From assembly GCA_949128115.1 (NCBI GenBank), contig OX421965.1:51761257-51825256 (forward strand): 64,000 nt of DNA. The letters are read 5' to 3'. Each line of letters begins with the position of its first letter. The stretch's first letter is position 1. The position numbers and the translations under genes were made by a program. The DNA comes from Anaspis maculata (lineage: Eukaryota > Arthropoda > Insecta > Coleoptera > Scraptiidae). Positions 1-11,109 of the stretch are shown here, in pieces. The notes below the pieces were generated by a model that saw nothing but the letters and a program-made list of their open reading frames with translations, did not search any database and was not told the origin of the DNA.

Positions 1-587
1 TTCGTGAACATTCGAAAAAAAGTTCCAAGTGTCTCAAAATCTGCCTTGAAAGTGACTACTTTTGCGAACGATTTCAAATCTACCAAGCTGTAAGGCGGGC
101 TGTGACGTTTCAATCTTTTGACGGTAGTGGGGATGACCCCACCTCCGTTGCCTGTGTGTCAGTGTTGACGTTGACGTTTGCCAGCATAACATAACCATTG
201 AGGTCTGATGTAGTTTTGAAATATTCATAAATCATGAAAGATTTTACCAACTTTCCATATTTTCAAGCAAAACAACTAAACAACACGAATCACCGCACAA
301 ATACACAAAGCGTTAACAATATAACAATCAGCTGTTATGAGCGTTGACGGGTTGACGCTAGTGCTTTTTGTAGTAAGTTTTGTAGTGTTGTCAAGCCTGC
401 TTCTCCGCCTATGAAAGATTGTGACGTCATCGCGCCAAATTTGAAATGATCGAAAACTTGAATAATTTTTTTTCATCAAGAAAACTTACGAAAAAAATTT
501 GTTGACTTCATAGCATCACTTATCAAGAAGTGAACTTTAAAAAAAAATTATAAAAAAAAAATCGGTCACTACCCTATTGATGACCCG
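1..587. other. Unassigned AT-rich sequence
   Basis: I see no gene, inverted repeat or recognisable element here. Short open frames exist but none has a recognisable protein or splice context. Confidence 0.4.
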
Positions 588-1112
588 CCGCCATCTTGTA
601 TTCTCCATATTAAACATGTTTCAAAATGATAGAACTAGGAGAATTATGCTTCAACGAAAAGAGATAACGATGTGATGCAAATGCCAATCAAATGCGTACG
701 TGTCAACCGAGGTGTCCACCATATAAATTTAACAAATGATTTTTGTCACTTGGCCGCCATTTTTGGTCCGCCATTTTGAATTTGTCTGAAAGTGGTCCGA
801 TTTGAGTGAAATTCACAGGCGATATGAACTTCATCAAAATACATCCAATTTTGAACAAATGATGCTCTGCCGCCATATTGAAATTTCTTACCACTTAACG
901 ATTTTCATGGAGCTTGGGACTTACCTTTGTTTCGTATGATCATTCTTATTCTCAAGCCAAATTCCAATATTCTGCCGTCATATTGAAATCTCTTATTAGT
1001 GGAACGATTTTCATGAAACTTGGAACTTACCTTTGTGTAAAGTACGATCATTTTGATTTTCAAGCCAAATTTCATGATTCTGATAATATTTTGGCCGCCA
1101 TATTGAATTTTT
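588..1112. repeat. Degenerate tandem repeat rich in GCCGCCATNTTG motifs
   Basis: Two clear copies of a roughly 110-bp unit lie at about 868-973 and 974-1093. Each starts with a GCC(G/T)CCATATTGA-type block, followed by a shared stretch about an ACGATTTTCATG block, an ACTTACCTTTG block and CAAGCCAAAT. Looser copies of the block occur near 588 and 752-775 and again at 1094. The block resembles the YY1/Pleiohomeotic core (CCGCCATNTTG), which may be coincidence. No protein frame is convincing. Confidence 0.5.
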
Positions 1113-2123
1113 TTCCAATTTCAACCGCGACATCATGAAGCTTCAAGTCTTGCCTCGAGACGGTTCCGGAATATTTTGAATTGGAAGTCCAACAACGAGG
1201 ATATGATTTTAGTTTCGAACTGGTGAGACCTCTGATACCCTGAATTTTTAATTGTTTTTGTCTGAAACTTCAATTTGACAACAGAATCATACGCAGGAGT
1301 AGAGATGGGCGCCGCGCCGACGCCGCGCCGCCGCCGACATGAGACGAACGGCGCGCCGGCGGCGTTGCCGTCGGCAACCTCATCGGCGCCGGCGCGATTT
1401 TTGTTTTCATATATTTATTTTTTTATTCGTTTATTTAACGTCATTTTGAAGAGTTTTTCCTATTTTTACCGCATGGAATTTTTTTTAGGAATACGGGCCA
1501 AATCGTTCAAATAGGTCTTGAGACGTCAGTGGTCTTGAGCAACTGTACCAAATGGCTTGCTTCGATCAATCATCAAATGCGGTATCTTTATGCGAACCAC
1601 GGGCACTTTATGAGTCCTATGACGCCGACCGCGCCGCCGCCGAATGACAGGTCGGCGTGTTCGCCGGCGGCGCCGCCGCCGCCGTTGTTTTTAGTGACAC
1701 ACGCCGCCGCCGCCGCCTAGAATGGGGTCGGCGCCCATCTTTACGCAGGAGGTCAAAATCATGCAAAAACCAAATTTGACACATGAATATCTGTTGATAT
1801 TTCTTTCTCGGACTGTTCGCCCAACTCGAGGCCCAGTTGCTATTTTGGGGAAAATGGCTCCTACCTCCTCCTTCAAAATAATGAAGGTAGGTTGTACATC
1901 AACTTGTTCAAAAAATCATTACCTACATGAGCAATCGCTCCAAATTCCAGAGTCTTACCAACAAAAGGCCGATTTTAGGGCGTGACAACAGGTCTAAAAT
2001 GCACCAATTTGAAAAATAATTCATGTCATCTTTGCTGGACTTCCGATTGAAAAAATCTTAAAACCGTTTCGAGGTGAGACTTGAAGCTTCATAATGTCGT
2101 TGTTGAAATTGGAAAAAAACATT
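1107..2123. repeat. Inverted repeat (foldback) interrupted by a hAT element
   Basis: The arm at about 1107-1192 (CCAATTTCAACNNCGACAT, CATGAAGCTTCAAGTCT, then GAGACGGTT) reappears reverse-complemented at about 2033-2123. The arms are short and diverged, and the roughly 840 bp between them hold the hAT insertion at 1300-1743. The edges are approximate. Confidence 0.5.
1300..1743. mobile_element. Non-autonomous hAT-like element with GC-rich ends
   Basis: The left end is TAGAGATGGGCGCCG and the right end, reverse-complemented, is TAAAGATGGGCGCCG. The 8-bp sequence CGCAGGAG flanks both sides (1292-1299 and 1744-1751), which is the hAT-size target duplication. Both subterminal regions are extremely rich in CGCCGC/GCCGGC triplets (about 1310-1400 and 1620-1720), unlike the AT-rich surroundings, while the middle is ordinary AT-rich DNA. 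No transposase frame is present, so the element would be mobilised in trans. Confidence 0.75.
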
Positions 2124-2780
2124 TTTTTCACAAACGGGGTTTCGATTAAGACATTGGAGATTTGCACTGGTTTACATATCACCCTGTACAAACTTTATTT
2201 GAGCGGTCTTGACTTTTGCATTTAAAGGACAAACTAACAGGAGATGAGGCTAACGGACACTTGAAACCGAATCAAAATATTTGGCGGGAATCAAAAGTTA
2301 CACTGTTTTGAAAAGAGGCGCAGTTTAGTTCAAATAATACACCTATAGGTAGGTACGAAAATAGAAATTGAAACAATCATTATTTTGGCAAAGACGATTT
2401 AAAAAATAACAAAATAAACAACACATCATCACGCCCACGGCTATTTAAGAGCAGGGCCACGCAGTCTGGCAGTCACAGCCGCTGTGACATACATATGAAC
2501 TCGTTGCCGAACAACTTGTCAAATTCCTTTACTTTCCACTGTTGTTCGCGTATCTATACATACACAAACACATGCCATTTCATGCCATTTTAGCCATTCC
2601 GAAGACAATGGTCGCTTTATCTCCTACTTAGCTGGCGTAATAAGCGATTCAAGAGTGCTCGTCTTTTTCTACTTCTTCAGCTCTTGGGAAGATATTTGCT
2701 CCTTTCAATTCGGCTTCGGTTATTCGCAAATACACTGAGGACTTGAGTGGGAAATGCAAACCTACACTCACGTGTGAATG
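2124..2780. other. Unassigned sequence
   Basis: I see no gene, clear repeat or regulatory structure in this spacer. Confidence 0.4.
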
Positions 2781-2789
2781 CTGCTCCTG

Positions 2790-5300
2790 TAGTGGAGCGA
2801 AATTGGCCTGAAAGGTCGTCATTTTTTTTTCAAGGTATAACAGCACCAAACCTTATAGGTCTTATAGAGAATCAAATTCCACGTATGTATGGTCATTTTG
2901 GGGATGATCTTGTGGTAGGGACCTTTTTTATGGGCAAAAAACCTCAAAAATTGGAAATTAGCAGTTCAGCATTCACAACGTTATATTTCTGGATCCAGGT
3001 GAGCTATCGGTCTGTTCTTTTTTTTAAATAAAAGTACATTGAAAAACCTTTCCAATGGTACATCACTGACTAAAGATTATTGTTCACGAACGTGTTTATA
3101 GAACAATAAACATTATATTGACCAAAAATGCAGTCCCTTTTTGACCATGCGAGGAACTTCTTTCCTCGTAGGAATTTTTATATACAACCTGCGAGGAAAA
3201 TGAAGCCGAAATATCAGAGAAAATTTTAAAGAAAGTTTCATTGATCTAGGCCGTATAGTTTGTCAGTTATGAATTTTTTTCTTGCGCATTGAGTTGGAAC
3301 GTCGCTCGGCGTGTGCTTACATACAGTAAATCGCCGCATAACAAACAGTGAACGCGGCACGGCGCGGCGATTTAGGCAGCAGTCACACTGGAGCCACCAC
3401 CACCCACTACCACCCACCACCACCCACTACCACCAAGCAAAATAATCCGCCCTGGTCTCACTGAGCCACCGTCCATCGTCCACCGGTAACCACCGTGTCC
3501 CCCTCCTGAATTTGACATAATCTTGTTTTATATAATCCGTACTACAATTCTGTAGCGAAAGTTGCCTAAAAACCACGATTTTAGGCAACATTCGCTACAT
3601 CAGTGTACTGCGGAATGTATTTCATACTCCCAGGGACTTTTCTCACACGATTCAAGAATAGCGGCCCAGCTCATGTCATGACAATATTGACAAGTTCTCT
3701 GATTGCAATGATTTCGTCTGATGACTCAGATATCGACGAAGTTGTAGCTTTATACTACATTTCGAAAAAAATCCGTAAAAAACGCCGGAACATATGGGTG
3801 CGTCAAATATGTCTCTCGATAGAGAACAACTAAAAGAATTGACCATATTATTTATTTAGAGCGCAGTCGCAGATCGGGGAGAGAGACAACCACATGTGCT
3901 GGGTTGAAACTCCCATAAGAATATGCATGTTGAATGACTTTGTAAAATGATCAATTCAAGGTGCAAATTGACAATTTCAACGAATGTATAACATAGCAAG
4001 TGTGTAAAAAGAAACACCTGATCTACTTTTCACCATAATGAAATGGAAAATCTTGCTGTGAAGTTTATGCGAAGCAATTTAGAATGGGGTTTTTGAATCC
4101 AAATCAATTTCAAATTACCCGCCATATTTTATTGCACAACTTCCGCTAACGAGAATTTTGACAGCGCTTGAAAGCGAACCGAGCGTCAGCCGTCACGTAA
4201 TAGTATGGTTAATAATGTTAAAACGTCCCAAGAATCAAGAAAACACCTTGAAATCGTAAATTCTGACAGCGACAGCAAAGTTCCGTTTTCTATGCATGCT
4301 GTGGCGCGCGAGATCTTCTACTGCAGTGCGCATGGTCACAGGCACATACCTAACTTACAAATGACTAGTGGAAGGGGAAAGTGAGAATAATTAATATGGT
4401 CTATTTCATCAATTAGTGCCGCAGCTTGTTGATGAAGAACAATTTTACAGTTATTACCGTATGAACAAGAAATGTAACAATTTGTTAGTGACAAAAGTGA
4501 AACCTTTGTTCTCTTCGGGACATACACATTGTATGTTGTATGTATGCACAAAATGTTTGTTCTGCATGCGCATCAAGATGCGCATTGTTAACCACCGACC
4601 ACTGACCACCACTTTGTAAATTTCAAACACATGGCCACCGGTGGTCACTGGGCGGTGGTAAGAGGTGGCTGCAGTGTGACCACCATCATTACATTGCGTG
4701 CGTTTGATTTTTGGTTGATGGTAGTGGGTGGTGGTGGGTGGCTCAGTGTGACTGCTGCCTTACTGTATGCAAGCACACGCCAGGCGACGTTCCAACTCAA
4801 TGCGCCAGAAAAAAATTCATAACTGACAAACTATACGGCCTAGATCAATGAAACTTTCTTTAAAATTTTCTCTGATATTTCGGCTTCATTTTCCTCGCAG
4901 GTTGTATCTAGAAATTCCTACGAGGAAAGAAGTTCTTCGCATGGTCAAAAAGGGACTGCATTTTTGGTCAATATAGTGTTTATTGTTCTATAAACACGTT
5001 CGTGAACAATTATCTTTAGTCAGTGATGTACCATTGGGAAGGTTTTCCCATGTACTTTTATTTAAAAAAAAGAACAGACCGATAGCTCAACTGGATCCAG
5101 AAATATAGCGTTGTGAATGCTGAACTGCTCATTTTCAATTTTTGAGGTTTTTTACCCATAAAAAAGGTCCCTACCACAAGATCATCCCCAAAATGACCAT
5201 ACATACGTGGAATTTAATTCTCTACAAGACCTATAAGATTTGGTGCTGTTATACCTTCAAAAAAAAAACGACGACTTTTCAGGCCGATTTCGCTCCACTA
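2790..5300. mobile_element. Mutator-like foldback element, copy 1, with 9-bp target duplication
   Basis: Long inverted arms (about 2790-3440 and 4715-5300) begin and end with TAGTGGAGCGAAAT and its complement. The 9-bp CTGCTCCTG lies directly outside both ends (2781-2789 and 5301-5309). A 9-bp duplication with arms of hundreds of bases is typical of Mutator-like and FB-type elements. The arms carry short frames that are shadows of the repeat. The loop (about 3440-4715) contains CCACCAC/GGTGGTGG-rich minisatellite-like DNA and a small hairpin. No transposase is recognisable. A second, heavily nested copy lies at 21821-24753. Confidence 0.8.
3551..3599. repeat. 49-bp hairpin in the foldback loop
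   Basis: The ends TGTAGCGAA and TTCGCTACA pair, followed by GTTGCCTAAA with its complement, leaving a short loop about CCACG. One mismatch interrupts the stem. It could be a tiny MITE remnant or a structural part of the surrounding element. Confidence 0.6.
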
Positions 5301-5811
5301 CTGCTCCTGCTAATGACAATGTTTCAATGTTGCTTGTCGATCTTAGCTTAGCCCAATCCCAGCACAAAATATAATTTTTAGCTACGACCACTAGCGAAAG
5401 TGACTATCGCTAGGGACTTTTATTTCATAGAATTAACATTGGTCATCTTGCTAATATGTCATTCCTTTCTGCCTTGCCGGCATGAATGAAACATAGCTGT
5501 CAAAATGACACTTTTGGTTTCTGCGGTAATTTGCTTATTTTCATACTGACTGAAGGAAAGTGTCTTTAGGCTCAAACCAAAGTATACCTCCTTGTAAACC
5601 TTTCAAAAGAGACCCATTTAACCTGAATTCTCTCCTATCACTGGATAATTTTGAAGTATTTAGTCTATTGTTTGATCTTATCCAGGACTTAAAAATGTCG
5701 CTCTAAGTCTGATCTTCCCCTTAAACTGATGTAAAGATTTCTTAAGCGCCCCTGGCTAATGGGGAAAACCCAAAGGCAAAAAACCGAGGGAAAAAAAAAG
5801 AGACCCGAATG
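5301..5811. other. Unassigned spacer
   Basis: Apart from the target duplication at its left edge and a small AGCGAAAGTGACTATCGCT hairpin near 5391, nothing recognisable is present. Confidence 0.4.
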
Positions 5812-8100
5812 GTGAAGGACCCCGCTCCCGGTTAAATTCTCTGAATTTTTGATATGTTGTAGCTCATGAGATACTTATCAAATACCTACCGTGAACCCCA
5901 AACTCAAATAGTGGACAGTTTTTTACCCACAGGGCAGGCCCGTAGCTAGGATACTTTTATAGAGGGGGCAAGAGCAATTTTCAGGGGGGCATACATAATA
6001 TTCTCATGGGTGGCCTAGCAAACATTGAGTCGCAGGCGAAAATTTTTGGTAAAAAGGAGCGTGGCCAAAAAACATAATTTTTTTACTTGCAAAAATGAAA
6101 AACTTGAACTTCATCATAAAAAAATCTGGAAAAAAATAAAAATCAATATGGATTGCAATAGACCATTTTTACAGCCACTGAACTTTCCCAAAAAAAAGTT
6201 GAAATAGATTTTTTTTGTTCTATTTCGCTCAAATGCCAAGAAGACCAAATAAGTCAGCGCTGATGACCGTATAATAATACACACCCAAATAGTCTAGGCA
6301 TCACCCCGAAATTTTGTCTCGGTTGAAATGACAGTTTCCCAAGAAAACATTGCCTGAATTTGAAAATGTTCAAAGTGTCCGATAGAGTAATCCTCTCACT
6401 ACAAGTTACCACCTTAGATTACCCGACTGTTGACTGTTTTTGTGATTTATGAACTGGAAATTAAGCTGTAAAAGAGCATCCATGATAAGACAAATTGCTT
6501 GCTATGGCAATTGTAATGCATCGGATACTTGCCACTGATGCATTTTGAACCACCCTGGGATAAATAATTCATGTTATGCAATGCCGCAGCATGGTTGATT
6601 TGTCATAGTCTCAAAAGGGGTGCAGGTCCCTCACCACTTCTGAGGGCCGATGGGATCAAATTGTTTCATGATACATTATTACTCTTTCCAAAAATGTAAC
6701 GTCCCCGAAAATTCTGTGACGTGTTTTCTCAAAAAGGGACCTTGCTGAAGTCAGGGATTTTTGGGCTCCTTTCATTGTATATCGTGTATCGTACATACAC
6801 GTATATCGTACATAGGGTCAACAATCGAGTGAATCAAGGTGGCAGATTGTAGTTGAAGGATTACTCTATCGAGCACTACAAAAATTTCCGAAATCGGCTG
6901 ATGTTTTTTCGGAAAATTGTCATTTTAACCGAGACAAATGTTGGGGTGATCCCTGGACCATTTGGGTGTGTATGTTCATTTTTTTGTAGCTTTTGTGGAT
7001 TGTTAATTTTTTATTCGAGTGATTTTTCTCAAAATTGAATTTAAAATAAAAGTTTTATTTCATCTAGAGCTCTAGGGGGGGCAAACGATTATTCTAGGGG
7101 GGGCTCAGCCCCCCCATGCCACCCCGTAGCTACGGGCCTGCCACAGGGGGTTGAAGTTGGAGGTTTTGACGGCTTAAAAATGATATTCTGACGTAAATAA
7201 AAGCTTTCTGTTTGGTTTCTCTTCAAGTTGTGTTTCATGCTAAATGTATTTATTTGACAGAAAAATATCAACCCTCTCCTCCACCCCCATCTCCTATCTA
7301 CCATCACAAAATTCGAGATTACCTACTCTCAAAAGCCATGCAGATGGCTTCTGTGGTTTAAATTATGAATTTTGACATAAAAATTATTTTCCACCCCCAA
7401 TGTTGGGGTGCCGATTTTTCAATTTTCCTCGGATAATTTGGCTGAATTTTTGGTATTGTGTACTTCTAATTCTGCTGAACAAAAAGTTCTTGTGCCAAAA
7501 CTTATTCCTATGAACAGTTTTTGTTCTACAGGGGACTGAAGTTGAAGATTTGAGAGCATAAATATTGAACTTCAGTCCCCTGCAGAACAAAAACTGATCA
7601 TAGGAATAGGATCATTGGTATGGAAACTTTTTGTTCAGCAGAATTAGAAGTACACAATACCAAAAATTCAGCCAAACTAACTGAAGAAAATTGGAAAATC
7701 GGCACCCCAACATTAGGGGTGGAAAATAATTTTTATGTCAAAATCCATAATTTGAATCACAGAAGCCATCCGCATGGCTTTTGGGAGTAATCTCGAATTT
7801 TATGATTGTAGATAGGGGTTGGGGGTGGAGGAGGGGGTTGATATTTTTCTGTCAAATAAATACAATTAGCATGAAATACAACTTGAAGAGGAACCAAATA
7901 AAAAGCTTTTATTAACGTCATAATATCATTTTGAAGCCGTCAAAACCTCCAACTTCAACCCCCTGTAGGTAAAAAACTGTCCATTATTTGAGTTTGGGGT
8001 TCACGGTATTTTGATTAGTATCTCATGAGCTACAACATATCAAAAATTCAAAGAATTTAACCAGGAGCCATTTTTCATAAGAATCGTGCGGGGTCCTTTC
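5812..8100. mobile_element. Foldback element split by a hAT insertion
   Basis: The left arm, 5812-5934 continuing at 7149-7545, matches the reverse complement of 7560-8100. The turn of the palindrome is near 7546-7560, between CAGGGGACTGAAGTT and its complement. Without the hAT insertion the element would be about 1.1 kb with arms of about 0.5 kb and a loop of about 15 nt. Both arms include the CCCAACATTGGGG and TCAACCCCCTGTAGG blocks. No coding capacity is evident. Confidence 0.7.
5935..7140. mobile_element. Non-autonomous hAT element with 8-bp target duplication
   Basis: The ends are CAGGCCCGTAGCTA and TAGCTACGGGCCTG, a terminal repeat of the hAT type. CCACAGGG flanks both sides exactly (5927-5934 and 7141-7148). 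The opposite arm of the host foldback (about 7960-7980) keeps the uninterrupted site, which confirms the insertion. The 1.2-kb interior has G-rich runs near both ends (AGGGGGGGC) and only short broken frames. I see no transposase. Confidence 0.85.
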
Positions 8101-9234
8101 TGTCAAGATAAGCCTGCTGGGGTGAATTCCGTAACGCCTTATTTTAGTTATTTTAACTCCATGCATCCTTTTAAGGACGGCATTTTCTACTGTTTTTTTC
8201 GTTAAACGTGAGTTTCATGGAAACCAATGGAGTAGGAGAATTAAAAAAAAAGGTAATCTAAAATCAAGCATGAAAACGAATAAGTATCTGACAATTTTGA
8301 AATTCGATGTGCTCCATTTTTTTTTTAATTTTCATTTATTTTTTGAAAAAAAGACCCTCATTCTTTTGCCAGCCCAGATTTGAATAACTTATTTCTTTGT
8401 TACATTTTTATCTGCATAAATATCTGCAGAAACTCACGCCACAAGAATCTATCGCTTTCTCTTTCGCTCTGCAACTAATCCGCAGTCTGTCTCAGCCATT
8501 TTTTATGCTAGGAAATTCCGTTCTTGAATACAGGTCCATGAGAGAGAGGCACATATTACCAAGCGTATTTTCAGTCTTGCCATTACACCCCCCTCCCCTA
8601 GAGAGGGTATGACTGCCTTTCCAAATTTTTGAATAATCGCGTTGCACATCATTTCGAAGCAGTTTTCCAAAAAATTAAAATCCAACAACAATTCATAGGG
8701 TACTACTAACTGACGTTATTAATTTTTCAAAATCGGAAGTTTTTTCTTTTTCGTCAATATTGTACCTGCCTGAAAGGCTGATGATCTGTTAAGTAAACAT
8801 CTTATTTTTAGCCTGATCCATTACCATGGTTGGAACTACTTATTCGGTCTGTTTCATTCTTAATAACATCAAAACATCTTATTCAGCCTGATTCGTTTCC
8901 AGGGTTGTAAATGCTTATTCAACCTGTTTCTTTGTATCACTCAAAATGCCTTATTATTAATTCGATTTCCCTAACCGATATCGGTTTTCACTGATTCTAC
9001 AAAAACCAACCCTTACTGAAAATTTTTTTGTTTGTTTGTTTGAATGCGATCATTTGCAATAAGAGGGAAATGACCTCGTCCATTTTGATTTTTGGCCTCG
9101 TGCATAGAAAATCCTTTGCACGCATTTTTTGGGACTTTTAATAATGTTGTAGAAAATCGAATTCTGAGTCAAAACTGGAAAATTCCACTATAGAATTTTG
9201 CCACCTGCGCAAGCCTGTACATATTGCTACGTAT
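8101..9234. other. Unassigned sequence with a relic of a foldback family
   Basis: The stretch 8590-8850 is a diverged relative of the foldback at 18709-19515 (shared blocks near AAATCCAACAAC and AATCGGAAGTTTTTTC). At 8760-8960 a motif like CTTATTCNGCCTGTTTC recurs several times. An open frame after an acceptor-like TCTGCAG at 8422-8428 is not convincing as an exon. Confidence 0.4.
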
Positions 9235-9727
9235 TTCGCATACGGGATCGATTATAATTGAGATGATCGTTTTAAAACACACACTGTATATTACTGCGTA
9301 CTACAATAAATACACGCCAACAATTATTTACTTGGGAATAACGCAGATTACTACTCGTTTTCTATCGCTTTGAATTCACTTCGAATTCAATACTGAATCT
9401 GTGGACGATCCATGGTGCTGTATATAGCTCCGTCTATTGATCTCGAATGTTCTATAGGACCTCCAGCAAATTCCACAGTGACCCGGCATACGGTTTCCAG
9501 GCGAGTCCCGAAAAATTATACACATTTCGCAGGCATTACCAACGTGCCGTTAAGAACGCACATTCGTCTGATGTTTTGTAATCGAGCGTTGAAGTCTCCC
9601 AATGTATTTCAATCGCCAAGTCATCGCGTATATTCTGGAAATGTCCAGAGCTCCGCACTTGTACACTGCGACCTAATGGGAAGAGTCTAGAAAGATCGCG
9701 TGTTCTCCAGAATCGCCGCTCGTAACA
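9235..9727 (-). mobile_element. Solo LTR, reverse orientation
   Basis: On the minus strand the element starts TGTTACGAGCGGCGATTCTG and ends CGAAATACGTAGCA, close to the family copies at 16225, 21239 and 27151. It carries the internal GATCGCAGTGTACAA and CATTCCAGAA blocks and an AATAAA-like polyadenylation region. ATAT precedes it on the left, but the right flank (AATT) does not match, so the duplication has decayed. No internal retrotransposon region is attached. Confidence 0.75.
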
Positions 9728-9828
9728 AATTATTTTTGGGCTATGCTATGTTAATATCTAAGTGGCAGGCATTTTCTAAGATTGTCATAACTCGGTATTT
9801 TAATTATTCTTTTTCTTTTAATTTTCAG

Positions 9829-9975
9829 GCAATCGCACAAGTGCAACTGAGAATATCCAACAAATCTAACATCGTGTTTGTACACCCAACATTTGAACAA
9901 GATTCCGCACCCATGGAAAAACAATCAATTATAATCAGTCGTGGTCGTGGACAAAGTGGTCATCACCATCAGTAA
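9829..9975 (+). CDS. Candidate 3'-terminal exon of an unrecognised gene
   Basis: A strong acceptor (pyrimidine-rich TTTTCTTTTAATTTTCAG, ending at 9828) is followed by a 48-codon open frame and TAA at 9973-9975. The peptide starts AIAQVQLRISNKSNIVFVHP and ends in a basic, His-rich tail, SRGRGQSGHHHQ. It does not resemble any neighbouring repeat, which favours a real exon over a repeat shadow. Upstream exons were not identified, and a solo LTR sits 100 bp upstream in what would be the intron. I do not recognise the family. It could also be a chance open frame after an acceptor-like sequence. Confidence 0.3.
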   Translation, partial: AIAQVQLRISNKSNIVFVHPTFEQDSAPMEKQSIIISRGRGQSGHHHQ

Positions 9976-10844
9976 TCAGTAGGTAGGTATATCTATTCTC
10001 GTGGTTTGCGGTTACGCCTCGTACTTTTCTACACATTATCCCACACGGTGTCATCAAAGGCTACTATCACTTTCACGTGGCCCCCAGAGGCTCTACTATT
10101 TTTTACATTTCAATCCATATTCATGCATGTGTGTGGTTTGGTGTTATTGCGTTTTCTTAACACTACCTCCGAGAGAAAAGTCACAGGTGAAGTAATAATT
10201 TGCGTTAACTTATATGCCAGGATCGTGATCGTATCCGAAGAAATCTTGATAATTAATGGGCACTAATGTGGGCGTAATTGCGAATTTTCTCGGTAACGTC
10301 GTCCAAATGATCGTCGTCAAGGGACGCGACAGAGGTCCAAAGGAATCAGAAAGCTTGACGATTTTTATCCATCCGTGAGCCGTGGCACTCCTCTCGATTT
10401 TTTGCGGTTGTACAGAGAACCGTCACGGAACCATTCAAGTAGTCGATTTCGATTTTAATGTGATTTGCACAAAGTATTGTTGCGTTGGGTTGTGAGCGAC
10501 TTTAGCGGAGTTGTTTCTTTTCATGCCGCTATCCAGATTCGGGAAGATATGGGCGAGAGGAAAAGAAAAGAATAAGTGAAAGAAAAGAACGAAATAGTAA
10601 AAGTTCATCTGGGTTCACGTGTCAAAAATCGACAGAGCATGTGACAAGCTGCGTACATTCTCAGTTTCACTGGAGCAGGTTTTTTTTCTCGTATTTGTAA
10701 ATGATATTAACAACAATATAATTGAATAATTATTGTACTGACTCATGGGACTGTAGGCTCTTCTTCAATCGCTATAAACTCACAATCAATAATCAACTCT
10801 AACGTGGAAATAGTTAGAGGTTCGCAAAGATCAATACGAAAATG
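9976..10844. other. Unassigned sequence
   Basis: No supported gene or repeat. Two overlapping short frames at 10001-10266 lack coding character. Confidence 0.35.
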
Positions 10845-10970
10845 TTGCCCTTTTTAAATTTGATGTTTGATTGCTATAAAAAAATTGCAATGTATCAGAT
10901 ATTTCACGTAAAGTTTGCACAGGGTGTTGAATAAAACAGTGCAAAATTTCTTAACCATATAAGAAGACAG
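10845..10970. repeat. Fragment of the large foldback family
   Basis: About 125 bp here match the terminal part of the foldback arms at 34965-35150 and 38140-38330 (TTTGAATTTGATGT-like start, CATCAGATATTTCAC, then ACAGGGTGTT). It is a truncated relative of that element. Confidence 0.55.
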
Positions 10971-11109
10971 GATGGCACAAAAGACCGTGGCTCTTTCGAT
11001 TGGGAAGGAGCGCCTCGCCGATTTCTTCTTGAGGAGGGCCAGAGGGCCCTTGAACTTTGGAAATGCTGGAACTCCTACGAAACCAATTTTTAATATCGTT
11101 ACAGTTACA

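Noticed and set aside
2747..3031. 94-codon frame, with a similar frame at 24512-24751
   Set aside because: Both are the same foldback arm read in the same frame. The similarity is explained by the repeat and shows no conserved domain.
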